From: Sporosarcina jeotgali
GTDB lineage: Bacteria > Bacillota > Bacilli > Bacillales_A > Planococcaceae
Length of the DNA: 64,000 nucleotides
NCBI RefSeq assembly: GCF_033304595.1
Contig: NZ_CP116341.1
Span: forward strand, 2,769,001 to 2,833,000
Reading direction: 5' to 3'
The notes beneath the pieces are model-generated. The model saw only the letters and a program-made list of their open reading frames with translations, searched no databases and was not told the DNA's origin. Shown piece after piece: positions 53,389-62,232 of this stretch; the stretch's first letter is position 1, and the number at the start of each line of letters is the position of its first letter. Made by a program: the position numbers and the translations under genes.

Positions 53389-54948
53389 TTACTCAATCGG
53401 AGTAACTCTTCCGCGTTCGTCTTTATAAAATACATGATGTCTTTCTAACTTCGTGGGCGAATCCAGTCCTGCTGCTGCGGCGATTCTGAATAACCCCTCA
53501 CGCATGGTTAAAATATAATTGGTGACTCGATACTTTTTCTCTTCAACGACCAGACCGCGCTGTAAGTGAGGATCCGTCGTAGCTACACCTGCCGGACATT
53601 CATTGGTATGACAGCGCTGCGCCATAATACAACCGACCGAAATCATGAACCCGCGGGCAATTTGAACGAGATCTGCACCCATTGCAAGCGCAATCGCTGC
53701 TTTGTCTGGTGTGGTCATCTTTCCTGAAGCAATAATTTTCACTCGATCCCGTACTTCATACTTTCTTAAGGCATCGTCAAGAATGATTAAAGCAGACCGA
53801 ATCGGAAGGCCCACTGAATCTGCTAAATCCTGATACGTCGCACCCGATCCGCCCTCTGATCCATCTACGGAGACAAAGTCCGGTCCCATACCCGTCTCTT
53901 TCATAAAAGATGCCAATTCTTCTGCATCAGAGATTCCGCCAATAACAATTTTAATGCCCACAGGTTTTCCTGAGTGGCTCCGAATTTGTTCGATAAATGA
54001 AAACATTGATGGAAAGTCATCAAACTGATGGAAACGGTTCGGACTATTAATCGTCTTAAATGGGGTCACATTACGAATCATGGCAATCTCTTCCGTCACT
54101 TTGGAACCTTCAACGTGCCCCCCGCGCATTTTAGCGCCTTGTGCCAGTTTCAGTTCAAATGCACGGACTTTTGGATTTTCCGCCTTCTCTGTCAGCAGGT
54201 TCCAATCGAATTCACCCTCACTTGTGCGGAATCCAAACAATCCGGAACCGATCTGTGCGATAATATCCGCATCTCCAGCTAAATGGTGGGGAGATAAGCC
54301 GCCCTCTCCTGTATTCATCCACGCACCCGTTGCCATACCAATTCCCTTGGAAAGCGCCGTAATTGCATTCTCACCAAGTGCTCCATAACTCATGGCTGAT
54401 TGCCCAAGCAAGCTGTGGACACGAAAAGGATGCTTACAGTCCGGTCCGATGACAACTGCATCTTCATCAGGCAGCAGCCATGGGTCTGCCGCTACTTCTT
54501 CACGGTGTTCTCTGCGTGAGAATAACCCTTCTCCATCTACTATATAACGCATTGAATCGACTTTACGCTGGTTATCAACGCGCATTTCTTCGTTCTGTTT
54601 CGTAAACATCGAATTCCGCAAATAATAACCAGGCGCGTCAAAATCACGTTTTGAACCGAATCCGATAACGCTTTTTAAGTATTTTCCCGGTAAAACCATA
54701 TGCAAATAATCTTCCCGGCTGAACGGTTTACCATCGTTATCGTTATCAAATAAATACTGTCTGAATTCCGGTCCCACTTTTTCAATCATATAGCGAATCC
54801 TGCCGAGTATAGGATAATTCCGCAAAATAGCATGCTGTTTCTGCTTTCGATCAAATAGGTATACATATAAAATAGCTAAAATTGGAATGACAATTACTGC
54901 AGAAATGATCAGCATGGTGGTGAGCGACAGTTCTTCTAAAAAACTCAT
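53389..54948 (-). CDS. FMN-binding glutamate-synthase-like protein, YerD-like
   Basis: A 519-residue protein with one N-terminal membrane helix (about 8-30) and the FMN/Fe-S central domain of glutamate synthase: SYGALGENAITALSKG, NTGEGGLSPHH, GAKMRGGHVEGSKV, SVDGSEGGSGATYQDLA, GADLVQIARGFMISVGCIMA and the Cys in CHTNECPAGVAT. It lacks the glutaminase domain. This matches B. subtilis YerD in size and layout; the electron donor and substrate are unknown. ATG at 54948 follows AAGGAGT by seven bases. Confidence 0.88.
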   Translation of the reverse strand: MSFLEELSLTTMLIISAVIVIPILAILYVYLFDRKQKQHAILRNYPILGRIRYMIEKVGPEFRQYLFDNDNDGKPFSREDYLHMVLPGKYLKSVIGFGSKRDFDAPGYYLRNSMFTKQNEEMRVDNQRKVDSMRYIVDGEGLFSRREHREEVAADPWLLPDEDAVVIGPDCKHPFRVHSLLGQSAMSYGALGENAITALSKGIGMATGAWMNTGEGGLSPHHLAGDADIIAQIGSGLFGFRTSEGEFDWNLLTEKAENPKVRAFELKLAQGAKMRGGHVEGSKVTEEIAMIRNVTPFKTINSPNRFHQFDDFPSMFSFIEQIRSHSGKPVGIKIVIGGISDAEELASFMKETGMGPDFVSVDGSEGGSGATYQDLADSVGLPIRSALIILDDALRKYEVRDRVKIIASGKMTTPDKAAIALAMGADLVQIARGFMISVGCIMAQRCHTNECPAGVATTDPHLQRGLVVEEKKYRVTNYILTMREGLFRIAAAAGLDSPTKLERHHVFYKDERGRVTPIE

Positions 54949-55021
54949 AAGCTCCACTCCTTTTCTATAATCTCAATCTGGTGTACCATTAATCACAATC
55001 ACTTGTTGGAGGCGATTCATA

Positions 55022-55753
55022 ATGGTCATTGACTTACTTAAATCCCATTCGTCTGTTCGCTCCTATACAGACGAACGGTTATCAAAAGAAACAGTCCGCG
55101 AATTGGTTTCAGCCGGGCAGCATGCTGCAAGTTCACATTTTGTCCAAGCCTATTCTGTTATCCACGTAACCGATGATGCCATTCGTGAAAAACTTGGAGA
55201 GTATTCAAAAAACCCTCATCAATTTAATGGCGCCGGGGCGGCATTAGTCTTTTGTGCGGATTTCCACAGGTTAGAAGCTGCAGCCGCATTACATAGTCGG
55301 TCAATCGACTTTTCTCATGCAGAAGCTATGCTTGTCGGAACCATTGATGTGGCGCTGTTTGCACAAAATATAGCCATCGCAGCCGAGTCAAAAGGATACG
55401 GCATCTGCTATATTGGCGGCGTACGCAATAATCCGGCTGATATTAGCAAGTTGCTGAACCTTCCGAATGGTGTCGTTCCTATGTTCGGTATGACCATCGG
55501 CGTCCCTGCTAAAATTAATGAAGTCAAGCCGCGTCTGCCAATGGATGCAGTACTTCACGAGAATATGTATGATGCCAGCAACTATGAAAAGGTTCTTCGT
55601 GACTACGACGCAACAATGGCGGCCTATTATGAAACGAGAAGCTCCAATCAGAAGCTCGCCGGCTGGACGGAACAGATGGCCGACTTTTTGGAAGCTCCCC
55701 AGCGTCCCCATATGAAACAATTTTTAAGAGAACAAGGATTTAAGTTTGAGTAA
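55022..55753 (+). CDS. NfsA/NfrA-type FMN nitroreductase
   Basis: A 243-residue oxygen-insensitive NADPH:FMN oxidoreductase. HSSVRSYTDERLSKETVREL and AGQHAASSHFVQAYSVI hold the FMN phosphate contacts; GYGICYIGGVRNNP and MFGMTIGVP are typical of the NfsA group. The last 25 residues are a charged helix. It reduces quinones, nitroaromatics or FMN. ATG follows GGAGG. Probably cotranscribed with the methyltransferase gene 45 bp on. Confidence 0.88.
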   Translation: MVIDLLKSHSSVRSYTDERLSKETVRELVSAGQHAASSHFVQAYSVIHVTDDAIREKLGEYSKNPHQFNGAGAALVFCADFHRLEAAAALHSRSIDFSHAEAMLVGTIDVALFAQNIAIAAESKGYGICYIGGVRNNPADISKLLNLPNGVVPMFGMTIGVPAKINEVKPRLPMDAVLHENMYDASNYEKVLRDYDATMAAYYETRSSNQKLAGWTEQMADFLEAPQRPHMKQFLREQGFKFE

Positions 55754-55798
55754 GACAGCTCTTTCTTCCCTACCTCTCTTGTAAAGGAGTCAAACCTA

Positions 55799-56959
55799 AT
55801 GGAGTTTGAAAATTTGATTACCGACTTAGCACACCGCCTCACGGATGGAACTTTTGTGCGTGCAACGTTCAGTCAGCCTCGCACGAAAGCTGATGGGCTC
55901 ATGCGTATTAAGGCGAAGCCTATAGAGTTGAAGGGTGAATTGCACATCCAGTTTGAAGAACAGTTTGAGCGGGTGCTGAATCACCATAATATTTCCGCTG
56001 CAGGCGTCGAACTATTTTTAACGAATGTTTTAATGCGTTTCAAACAAGTTCAAGCTGAATTCACAGGTGAAACGATTCAAATACAGCTGACTAAGAAGTT
56101 TAAAGTTTCCTGGAAGTCCAGTGTCACAGAATCATCCCGGACTGCTGACTTATCTCACAATCGCAAAAAGAATTATTTGCTGGAAGAAGGCACTCCCTAT
56201 CCGTTTTTAATTCGACTTGGCGTACAGACCGCAGATGGACGGGTTAAGAAACAAAAGCACGATAAGTTCAGACAAATTAACCGGTTTATCGAATACATCG
56301 ACGATGCACTGAGTCACCTTCCAAAAGATCGGACTGTCCGGATTCTGGACTTTGGTTCAGGTAAGTCGTATTTGACGTTCGCCTTGTATCATTATCTTCA
56401 TATTGAAAAGGGACTCGATATCCATGTAACTGGACTCGATTTGAAGAAAGAAGTCATTGAAGAATGCTCAGAGATTGCACGCGACCTAAACTACGATCGC
56501 TTGGAGTTTTTAGTTGGTGACATTAATGATTATGAAGATGAGACCTCAGTTGATATGGTAGTTACGCTGCATGCGTGCGATACGGCGACGGACATGGCGC
56601 TCGCCCGTGCGGTCCGTTGGGGAGCCAGTGTCATTCTAAGTGTGCCTTGCTGTCAGCATGAATTGTTCAGTCAAATCCAGTCCCCCGTATTGGATGTGAT
56701 GTTGCAGCACGGACTCGTGAAAGAACGCTTTTCAGCGCTGGCAACAGATTCAATCCGCGCTGAGCTGTTGACGCTGGCCGGATATGAAACACAGTTGCTG
56801 GAATTCATCGACATGGCACATACCCCAAAGAACATTTTGATTCGCGCGTACCATTCAGGGAAACAACCCTCGCCGGAATCGATTGCGCGGTACAAAGCAT
56901 TTCGGGATTTGTTGAATGCGAAACCGTTTTTGGAGAATGAATTGAAGTTGGATATATAG
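55799..56959 (+). CDS. SAM-dependent methyltransferase (Methyltransf_32 type)
   Basis: A 386-residue protein with an N-terminal helper domain of about 160 residues and a class I methyltransferase fold from about 175: motif I ILDFGSGKSYLTFALYHYL, acidic loop VTGLDLKKEVIE, VVTLHACDTATDMALA and VPCCQHELF. The HACD and CCQHE boxes mark the group that includes eukaryotic METTL25-like proteins. The substrate is unknown; an RNA or protein target is possible. ATG follows AAAGGAG. Confidence 0.82.
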   Translation: MEFENLITDLAHRLTDGTFVRATFSQPRTKADGLMRIKAKPIELKGELHIQFEEQFERVLNHHNISAAGVELFLTNVLMRFKQVQAEFTGETIQIQLTKKFKVSWKSSVTESSRTADLSHNRKKNYLLEEGTPYPFLIRLGVQTADGRVKKQKHDKFRQINRFIEYIDDALSHLPKDRTVRILDFGSGKSYLTFALYHYLHIEKGLDIHVTGLDLKKEVIEECSEIARDLNYDRLEFLVGDINDYEDETSVDMVVTLHACDTATDMALARAVRWGASVILSVPCCQHELFSQIQSPVLDVMLQHGLVKERFSALATDSIRAELLTLAGYETQLLEFIDMAHTPKNILIRAYHSGKQPSPESIARYKAFRDLLNAKPFLENELKLDI

Positions 56960-56976
56960 AGTGAATGAGTTAAAGG

Positions 56977-57008
56977 AAAGCACCTGCGTTTGCGGGTGTT
57001 TTTTTGTG
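56977..57008 (+). terminator. Intrinsic terminator of the methyltransferase gene
   Basis: CACCTGC and GCGGGTG form a stem with a short GTTT loop, followed by T7 on the plus strand. Confidence 0.8.
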
Positions 57009-57033
57009 GTGTTTTGGGTGGGGTGCTGCTGGC

Positions 57034-57420
57034 TTGAGCGGATTTACTTCTCGCTTGATCACATTCGCCTGGGCTTGAGCGGGTTCGTCTTACGGAACGA
57101 GCGGGTTGGCATCCGGATTGAGCGAGTCGCCTTCCGGAACGAGCGGGTTGCTCCTCGAATTGAGCGGGTCGCCTCGCGGAACGAGCGGGTTGCTCCTCGA
57201 ATTGAGCGGGTTCCCTCGCGGAACGAGCGGGTTGGCGTCCGAATTGAGCGGGTCGCCTTCCGGAACGAGCGGGTTGCTCCTCGAATTGAGCGGGTTCCCT
57301 CGCGGAACGAGCGGGTTCACGTCCGAATTGAGCGGGTCGCCTTCCGAAACGAGCGGGTTGACCCTCGAATTGAGCGGGTTCCCTCGCGGAACGAGCGGGT
57401 TCGCATCCGGATTGAGCGGG
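57034..57420. repeat. 21-bp GAGCG array, 19 units
   Basis: GAGCG starts at exact 21-bp steps from 57099 to 57414 (16 units), preceded by three looser units (57036, 57057 with GATCA, 57077). Two unit types alternate, one with AATTGAGCGGG and one with GGAACGAGCGGG, a 42-bp super-repeat. Because 21 is divisible by three and the unit lacks stops in several frames, long spurious ORFs appear on both strands. It lies between two convergent terminators. It shares GAGCG, the rarer GATCA variant and the alternating design with the 20-bp arrays near 7 and 10 kb. Confidence 0.92.
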
Positions 57421-57454
57421 TCACCTTACGGGTCGCTCCAATCCTCATCCACAC

Positions 57455-57492
57455 AAAAAAACATCCGCCTCTCAATTCAAGAGGCGGACATC
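57455..57492 (-). terminator. Intrinsic terminator of tcyP
   Basis: On the minus strand GTCCGCCTC and GAGGCGGA pair around a short loop, with a T7 run, a few bases past the stop codon at 57496. Confidence 0.85.
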
Positions 57493-57495
57493 TGC

Positions 57496-58890
57496 TTACA
57501 ATTCAGATACAGTTGTTTCCCGCGCCATGACTTCATCATACTTCGCGTTATCAAGTTCTCCTGTCACGCGTGCTGTTGTGACGCCCGCTGTCATTGATCC
57601 GCTGACGTTCAATGCTGTACGTCCCATGTCAATGAGCGGCTCGACAGATATCAAAATTCCTGCAAGTGCGATTGGCAGATTCAATGCAGATAACACAAGA
57701 ATCGCTGCGAACGTTGCGCCTCCGCCAACACCTGCGACACCGAACGAGCTAATTGCAACAATCGCCACGAGTGTCAATATGAATTGAAGATCGATTGGCT
57801 GACCGACTGTCGGTGCAATCATGACAGCAAGCATCGCCGGATAAATCCCTGCACATCCATTTTGACCGATCGAGAGTCCAAATGACCCTGCAAAGTTTGC
57901 GATCCCGTCAGGTACACCCAATCGAGTCGTCTGTGTGTTGAGTGTCAACGGCAATGTCCCCGCACTGGACCGTGACGAGAATGCGAACAGCAATGTGTCT
58001 CCCGCTTTCTTCACGTACGTAATCGGGTTTAATCCGCTTACTGCAAGAATGACTAAGTGCACTAAGAACATGACGATCAGTGCAGCGTAAGAAGCTGCTA
58101 CGAACTTACCTAAATTCACAATTGCTCCGTAATCCGAGAGCGCAACGGTTCTCGCCATGATTGCGAGAATTCCATACGGCGTCAGTCGCAATACAATTTT
58201 CACAACAGCCATGACCAATGAATATACGGCATCTATCCCTTTTTGTACGACTGCCGCTTGTTCAGGTTCTTTTCTTCGAATCGTCAAAAATGCGAATCCT
58301 AAGAACGCAGCAAAAATTACCACACCGATTGTCGATGTCGGACGAGCACCGGTAAAGTCAAGAAATGGATTGGCGGGCAATAAATCCAATAACTGTTCTG
58401 GCAGCACTTTATCTGACACACCTGCAGCCGTTTCCTCCAGCGATACTCCTCGGGAAATCTCTGCATCGCCCTGTACGATTTGTTCAGCGTCCAGACCGAA
58501 CAAGAGTGCAGAACCGATTCCGATCAGCGCTGCAATGGCAGTCGTTCCAATGAGCAATCCTAAAATCAAGGCTGCCTGTTTTCCAAAGTTTTTCCCTGCT
58601 GCCACTTTAGTAAAGGCAGTCAAAATTGAAATGAAAACGAGTGGAACAACTATCATTTGAAGCAGTTTAATATAACCTGTGCCTAAAATGTTGAACCAAG
58701 GTACTGATTGCTGCAGTGCGCTAGACTCCGCTCCATAACTGACATGTAAAATAACCCCATATAAAATACCTAAACCTAATCCTGTGAACACCCGCTTTGA
58801 AAATGAAACATGTTTGCGGTTCATCCAAAACAATATTGCTGCTAAAAGAAGCAGCCCTGCCACATTCAACAAAACAAATCCTGTATCCAT
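57496..58890 (-). CDS. tcyP: L-cystine symporter TcyP (DAACS family)
   Basis: A 464-residue sodium- or proton-coupled symporter, one residue longer than B. subtilis TcyP. Eight membrane helices and two re-entrant loops; the serine-rich hairpin FAFSSRSSAGTLPLTLNT and helix 7 region GLSIGQNGCAGIYPAMLAVM are typical of the cystine branch. It imports L-cystine as a sulphur source. Its promoter has an inverted repeat over the -35 that would suit the sulphur repressor CymR. Confidence 0.92.
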   Translation of the reverse strand: MDTGFVLLNVAGLLLLAAILFWMNRKHVSFSKRVFTGLGLGILYGVILHVSYGAESSALQQSVPWFNILGTGYIKLLQMIVVPLVFISILTAFTKVAAGKNFGKQAALILGLLIGTTAIAALIGIGSALLFGLDAEQIVQGDAEISRGVSLEETAAGVSDKVLPEQLLDLLPANPFLDFTGARPTSTIGVVIFAAFLGFAFLTIRRKEPEQAAVVQKGIDAVYSLVMAVVKIVLRLTPYGILAIMARTVALSDYGAIVNLGKFVAASYAALIVMFLVHLVILAVSGLNPITYVKKAGDTLLFAFSSRSSAGTLPLTLNTQTTRLGVPDGIANFAGSFGLSIGQNGCAGIYPAMLAVMIAPTVGQPIDLQFILTLVAIVAISSFGVAGVGGGATFAAILVLSALNLPIALAGILISVEPLIDMGRTALNVSGSMTAGVTTARVTGELDNAKYDEVMARETTVSEL

Positions 58891-58937
58891 CCCAATGTCC
58901 CCCTTTGTAAGTAATCTATGATTTTTTGATTCACTTT

Positions 58938-58976
58938 AGTTTATGTACTTAATCCCGATATGTCAACTAGGGATTA
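58938..58976 (-). promoter_or_regulatory. tcyP promoter with inverted repeat
   Basis: On the minus strand, consensus TTGACA (58961-58966) and TAAACT (58938-58943) with a 17-bp spacer. A perfect 7-bp inverted repeat, TAATCCC (58950-58956) and GGGATTA (58970-58976), is centred on the -35. A CymR-type operator is the likely reading, by analogy with Bacillus tcyP. Confidence 0.6.
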
Positions 58977-59122
58977 AAGTTTTTTTAAAAAACAAGAAAA
59001 ATTCTCGAGTCAGAATTCCTAAAACAACGCCATTACGCCAGTCTCTTTTGTTTAAACATATTCCAACGGGTCATAATTTTTGCTACAATAAACAAAATCT
59101 ACTACGTAATTGGGGGACTTAG

Positions 59123-59662
59123 ATGTTTACCTTACCTGTTTCAGAAACGGTTTCACTGAAGTTGCTAGAACAAGAAGATGCTGCAGAACTGTTCTTTCTG
59201 GTCAATGAATCAAGGACGCATTTAAGAGAATGGCTTCCATGGGTAGACGGCGCACTCTCTCCGGAAAGCTACCGCCCGGTTATTGAAATGTGGCTGAAAC
59301 AGTTCGCAGAGCACAATGGCTTTCAGGCTGGGATTCTTTATAATGGAGAAATCGCCGGGATGATCGGATTCCACAAAATTGATTGGATGAATAAAAGTAC
59401 CAGTTTAGGTTATTGGATCGGGGAACGTTTTCAAGGGAATGGCATCATGACAGACGCAGTTCGCGCAATGATTGACTATGCATTTTCAATCTATAAACTA
59501 AATCGCGTTGAGATTCGTTGCGGTACAGCGAACGCAAAGAGCCGTGCCATTCCAGAAAGACTCAACTTTCATCTTGAAGGAATACAGCGGGATGCTGAGT
59601 TTCTGTATGATCATTTTCATGATTTGGCTGTTTACAGTATTCTTGCGCGGGATTGGAACTAA
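59123..59662 (+). CDS. RimJ/RimL-type GNAT acetyltransferase (YdaF-like)
   Basis: A 179-residue GNAT protein resembling ribosomal-protein-serine acetyltransferases: ESRTHLREWLPWVDGALSPE at the N-terminus, MIGFHKIDWMNKSTSLGYWI as the core strands, the acetyl-CoA loop GERFQGNGIMTDAVRAMI, and RVEIRCGTANAKSRAIPERL. The target is unknown, and may be a ribosomal protein or a free metabolite. ATG follows GGGGGA. Single gene. Confidence 0.88.
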   Translation: MFTLPVSETVSLKLLEQEDAAELFFLVNESRTHLREWLPWVDGALSPESYRPVIEMWLKQFAEHNGFQAGILYNGEIAGMIGFHKIDWMNKSTSLGYWIGERFQGNGIMTDAVRAMIDYAFSIYKLNRVEIRCGTANAKSRAIPERLNFHLEGIQRDAEFLYDHFHDLAVYSILARDWN

Positions 59663-59673
59663 TCTATCTTTAT

Positions 59674-59710
59674 CAGCTATTTCGCTTATACAGGAAGTAG
59701 CTGTTTTTTT
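59674..59710 (+). terminator. Intrinsic terminator of the GNAT gene
   Basis: CAGCTA(TT)TC and GA(AG)TAGCTG pair around a ten-base loop, followed by T7. Confidence 0.75.
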
Positions 59711-59933
59711 ATGTAATTTGTTTGAGAAACCGGGTTCATTCCTTATCGACTCGGGTATTTTAAGTACGTGTTACTGGTTTTTCAGAATCACCAGTTACCG
59801 AACTTTCCAACCATGCAAAACACGGACTGCATAGTTTAGTTCTGTCATCTTTAGTTCATGTAAAGTTCAGGTACTTAGGATACACTGTTTAAATAGTTTA
59901 TTAACATAGACGTATTGTAAAGGAGGTCACACT

Positions 59934-61556
59934 ATGGCAGCAGAAAAAACATCCAAAGTGAATATTGGCTTTGTTATTTTGTTGGTAGGTGTGTTCATGG
60001 CAGCACTTGATAACGGGATTATCAGTGCGGCGCTAACAACCATCAACACCTCATTTGACGTAAGTGCTACACAAGGATCTTGGGGGATTACTCTATATAC
60101 GCTGGGTCTCGCTGTAATGACACCTATTGTCGGCAAGCTCGCTGACCGGTATGGACGAAAAAAACTTTTCCTCATCGAAATTGCGATTTTCACCGTCGGA
60201 TCACTGGGAGTGGCACTTAGCCCGAACTTCGAGCTATTCCTCGCAGCCCGCTTATTCCAATCATTTGGAGGCGGCGGTATTTTCATCATCGCAAGTTCTC
60301 ATGTACTAAGTACATTTACGAAAGAAAAACAAGGCAGCATGCTCGGACTTTTAGGAGGCATGAACGGGATCGCATCCGTTGTCGGACCTAACATCGGGAG
60401 CTTCCTTATCGATATCACAGGAAACTGGCATTGGCTGTTTATCATCAACGTTCCTATTGGAATCGCGCTTGTCATAGTCGGCTTCTTCTCATTGGAAGAA
60501 ACAAAATCGTATGTAATGTCTAAAATTGACTTCCTCGGAATTTCGCTCTTGTCATTTTCTATATTGAGCGTCATGTTCGCCATTAATAACGTTGGCCGCG
60601 GGGGTTCCTTCACAGAAGCAATTGTAAAATGGAGTGTACTTGGACTTCTAGTTCTCGGCATCCTAATTTTCGCAGCGCTCATCTTTGTTGAAAAACGGAA
60701 CGAACAGGGTGATACAATCGACCCGATCCTTCCCTACAGCTTACTTCGCAAGCCTACGTATGCGATGACTATGGTGATGGGATTATTATCAGGGACATTT
60801 ATCGGTGCGATTATTTTCATTCCCTCATTTGCACAGCAGATTCTCGGGATTTCAGCGGCGAAATCAGGTTATTGGATGACACCGCTTGCTTTAGCGTCAG
60901 GGATCGGTGCAGGTGGCGGCGGTTATTTTGTGGATAAAAAAGGACCTGTTCCCACGCTGATATTTGCTGGAATTGTCGGGATCATCGGATTTGGCGGACT
61001 TGGATTTTTTGTAGATACTAAATTACTATTCATTGTATTCTCTGTCATTGCAGGGATTGGTTTCGGGTTTGTTCTCGGTGCTCCATTAACCGTCCTGACT
61101 TCGAATGCTGCAGGCAATCAAAAAGGTTCAGCGATTGGAACATTATCTGTAGCCAGGCAAGTCGGATTGACGATTTCACCGGCATTTTTTGCAGCCTTCA
61201 TTCAAATGGGGTTCAGTAAAATTGGAGATCTCATTCCACAAAAATTGCAGGACCACGGAATTGACCCGAACACGCTTCCTGAAGGGGCACTGGAAGACTT
61301 GCAAGGTTCAAGTTATGGAGAACTTCAATCGAAAATCGATCAAATCCCTGCGCCAGAAGTTCGTGACGCACTTCATGAGGCATTCCAGCAAGCTGCCCAT
61401 TCAGCCTACCAGCCAATCTATTTAACAACCGCTGTCATGGCACTGCTCATTATCATCATTGCCGTCGCATTCAGTAAGCAATATAAAAAAGATGCCATTG
61501 AAAGTGACCGGTTAGAAGAGCAATCTCAACACCCATCCGACACAGTTAAAAAATAA
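59934..61556 (+). CDS. 14-helix MFS drug exporter (DHA2 family)
   Basis: A 540-residue EmrB/QacA-type drug:H+ antiporter with about 14 membrane helices. Motif D-like opening MAALDNGIISAALTTINTSF, motif A KLADRYGRKKLF, motif C in IASVVGPNIGSFLID, and a large C-terminal extracytoplasmic loop (about 420-490) before the final helix. The substrate cannot be predicted. Start ATG 59934, eight bases after AAAGGAGG. Single gene with its own terminator. Confidence 0.9.
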   Translation: MAAEKTSKVNIGFVILLVGVFMAALDNGIISAALTTINTSFDVSATQGSWGITLYTLGLAVMTPIVGKLADRYGRKKLFLIEIAIFTVGSLGVALSPNFELFLAARLFQSFGGGGIFIIASSHVLSTFTKEKQGSMLGLLGGMNGIASVVGPNIGSFLIDITGNWHWLFIINVPIGIALVIVGFFSLEETKSYVMSKIDFLGISLLSFSILSVMFAINNVGRGGSFTEAIVKWSVLGLLVLGILIFAALIFVEKRNEQGDTIDPILPYSLLRKPTYAMTMVMGLLSGTFIGAIIFIPSFAQQILGISAAKSGYWMTPLALASGIGAGGGGYFVDKKGPVPTLIFAGIVGIIGFGGLGFFVDTKLLFIVFSVIAGIGFGFVLGAPLTVLTSNAAGNQKGSAIGTLSVARQVGLTISPAFFAAFIQMGFSKIGDLIPQKLQDHGIDPNTLPEGALEDLQGSSYGELQSKIDQIPAPEVRDALHEAFQQAAHSAYQPIYLTTAVMALLIIIIAVAFSKQYKKDAIESDRLEEQSQHPSDTVKK

Positions 61557-61567
61557 AATGTGAATGA

Positions 61568-61602
61568 AAAGCCGTTCTGGAATTTCCAGAGCGGCTTTTT
61601 TG
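61568..61602. terminator. Intrinsic terminator of the MFS exporter gene
   Basis: AAGCCG(T)TCTGGAA and TTCCAGA(G)CGGCTT form a near-perfect stem with T6 following on the plus strand. Confidence 0.88.
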
Positions 61603-61603
61603 C

Positions 61604-61641
61604 ATAAAAAATCCTGAAGGCGACAAACAACCTTCAGGTTA
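61604..61641 (-). terminator. Intrinsic terminator of the lipoprotein gene
   Basis: CCTGAAGG and CCTTCAGG pair around a ten-base loop; a T6 run follows on the minus strand. The stem begins at the stop codon of the gene itself. Confidence 0.8.
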
Positions 61642-62214
61642 TTGAACCCATTCTGCTTTTAAAAGCAGACAGCGATCATACTCTTTCAGATGCTCCAGCT
61701 GTTCTTCTTCGTTCACTGGAAGTGCTTGCACTCTGCCGCTGGCTGAGACAATATAATACGCAAGATAGACGGCCTTCCCTTGTTTCAGCTTCAGTTCACC
61801 TTCAAATCCCGGCAGTAACGTAGAACCTCCCGGGACAGCTTCCAGTTCCGGCTGCAGCATTTCACCAGGCCCGCTGAATAGAATTCGATCTGCTGATTCC
61901 CCTTCCGTTGGCTGAACTCCAAAGGCAATGTGTGCGTGTGTGCCTTCTGCTGAACCGTTCCACGGCATTTCTGCCAGTGTACCGATAAACTCGCCCTGTT
62001 CAAACTGCTCAACGGAAAGCTGGATTGTTCTGCCAGCTGATAATGGATCCTTCGAGCTGAAATGCAGAGCGTCAATTCCGCCTGAACTGTAGATTAACTG
62101 CCGCTCATCTTCCGTCAATACCCGCTGCGTCAGCGTGATGGATTTACCGCCAAGACATCCTGAAAGCAAAAGTGCGACTAGTATCAGGATTCCACTTACA
62201 CCTATTCGTTTCAC
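61639..62214 (-). CDS. Uncharacterised lipoprotein
   Basis: A 191-residue secreted lipoprotein with signal KRIGVSGILILVALLLSGCL and lipobox LLSGC. The mature domain is about 165 residues, beta-rich by composition, with one Cys (YDRCLLLKAEW). I do not recognise a family. GTG at 62214 is chosen because AAAGGGG lies six bases upstream; an ATG two codons earlier abuts the site. It is 18 bp downstream of the Dph6-like gene on the same strand, so the two probably form an operon. Confidence 0.65.
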   Translation of the reverse strand: MKRIGVSGILILVALLLSGCLGGKSITLTQRVLTEDERQLIYSSGGIDALHFSSKDPLSAGRTIQLSVEQFEQGEFIGTLAEMPWNGSAEGTHAHIAFGVQPTEGESADRILFSGPGEMLQPELEAVPGGSTLLPGFEGELKLKQGKAVYLAYYIVSASGRVQALPVNEEEQLEHLKEYDRCLLLKAEWVQ

Positions 62215-62232
62215 GTGCATCCCCTTTGTCTG

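Noticed and set aside
56961-57530. A 189-residue frame with RNERV/RIERV heptads, and similar frames on both strands.
   Set aside because: The frames exist because the 21-bp repeat is divisible by three and has few stops. There is no ribosome binding site before the repeats, the region follows a strong terminator, and several frames are equally open.
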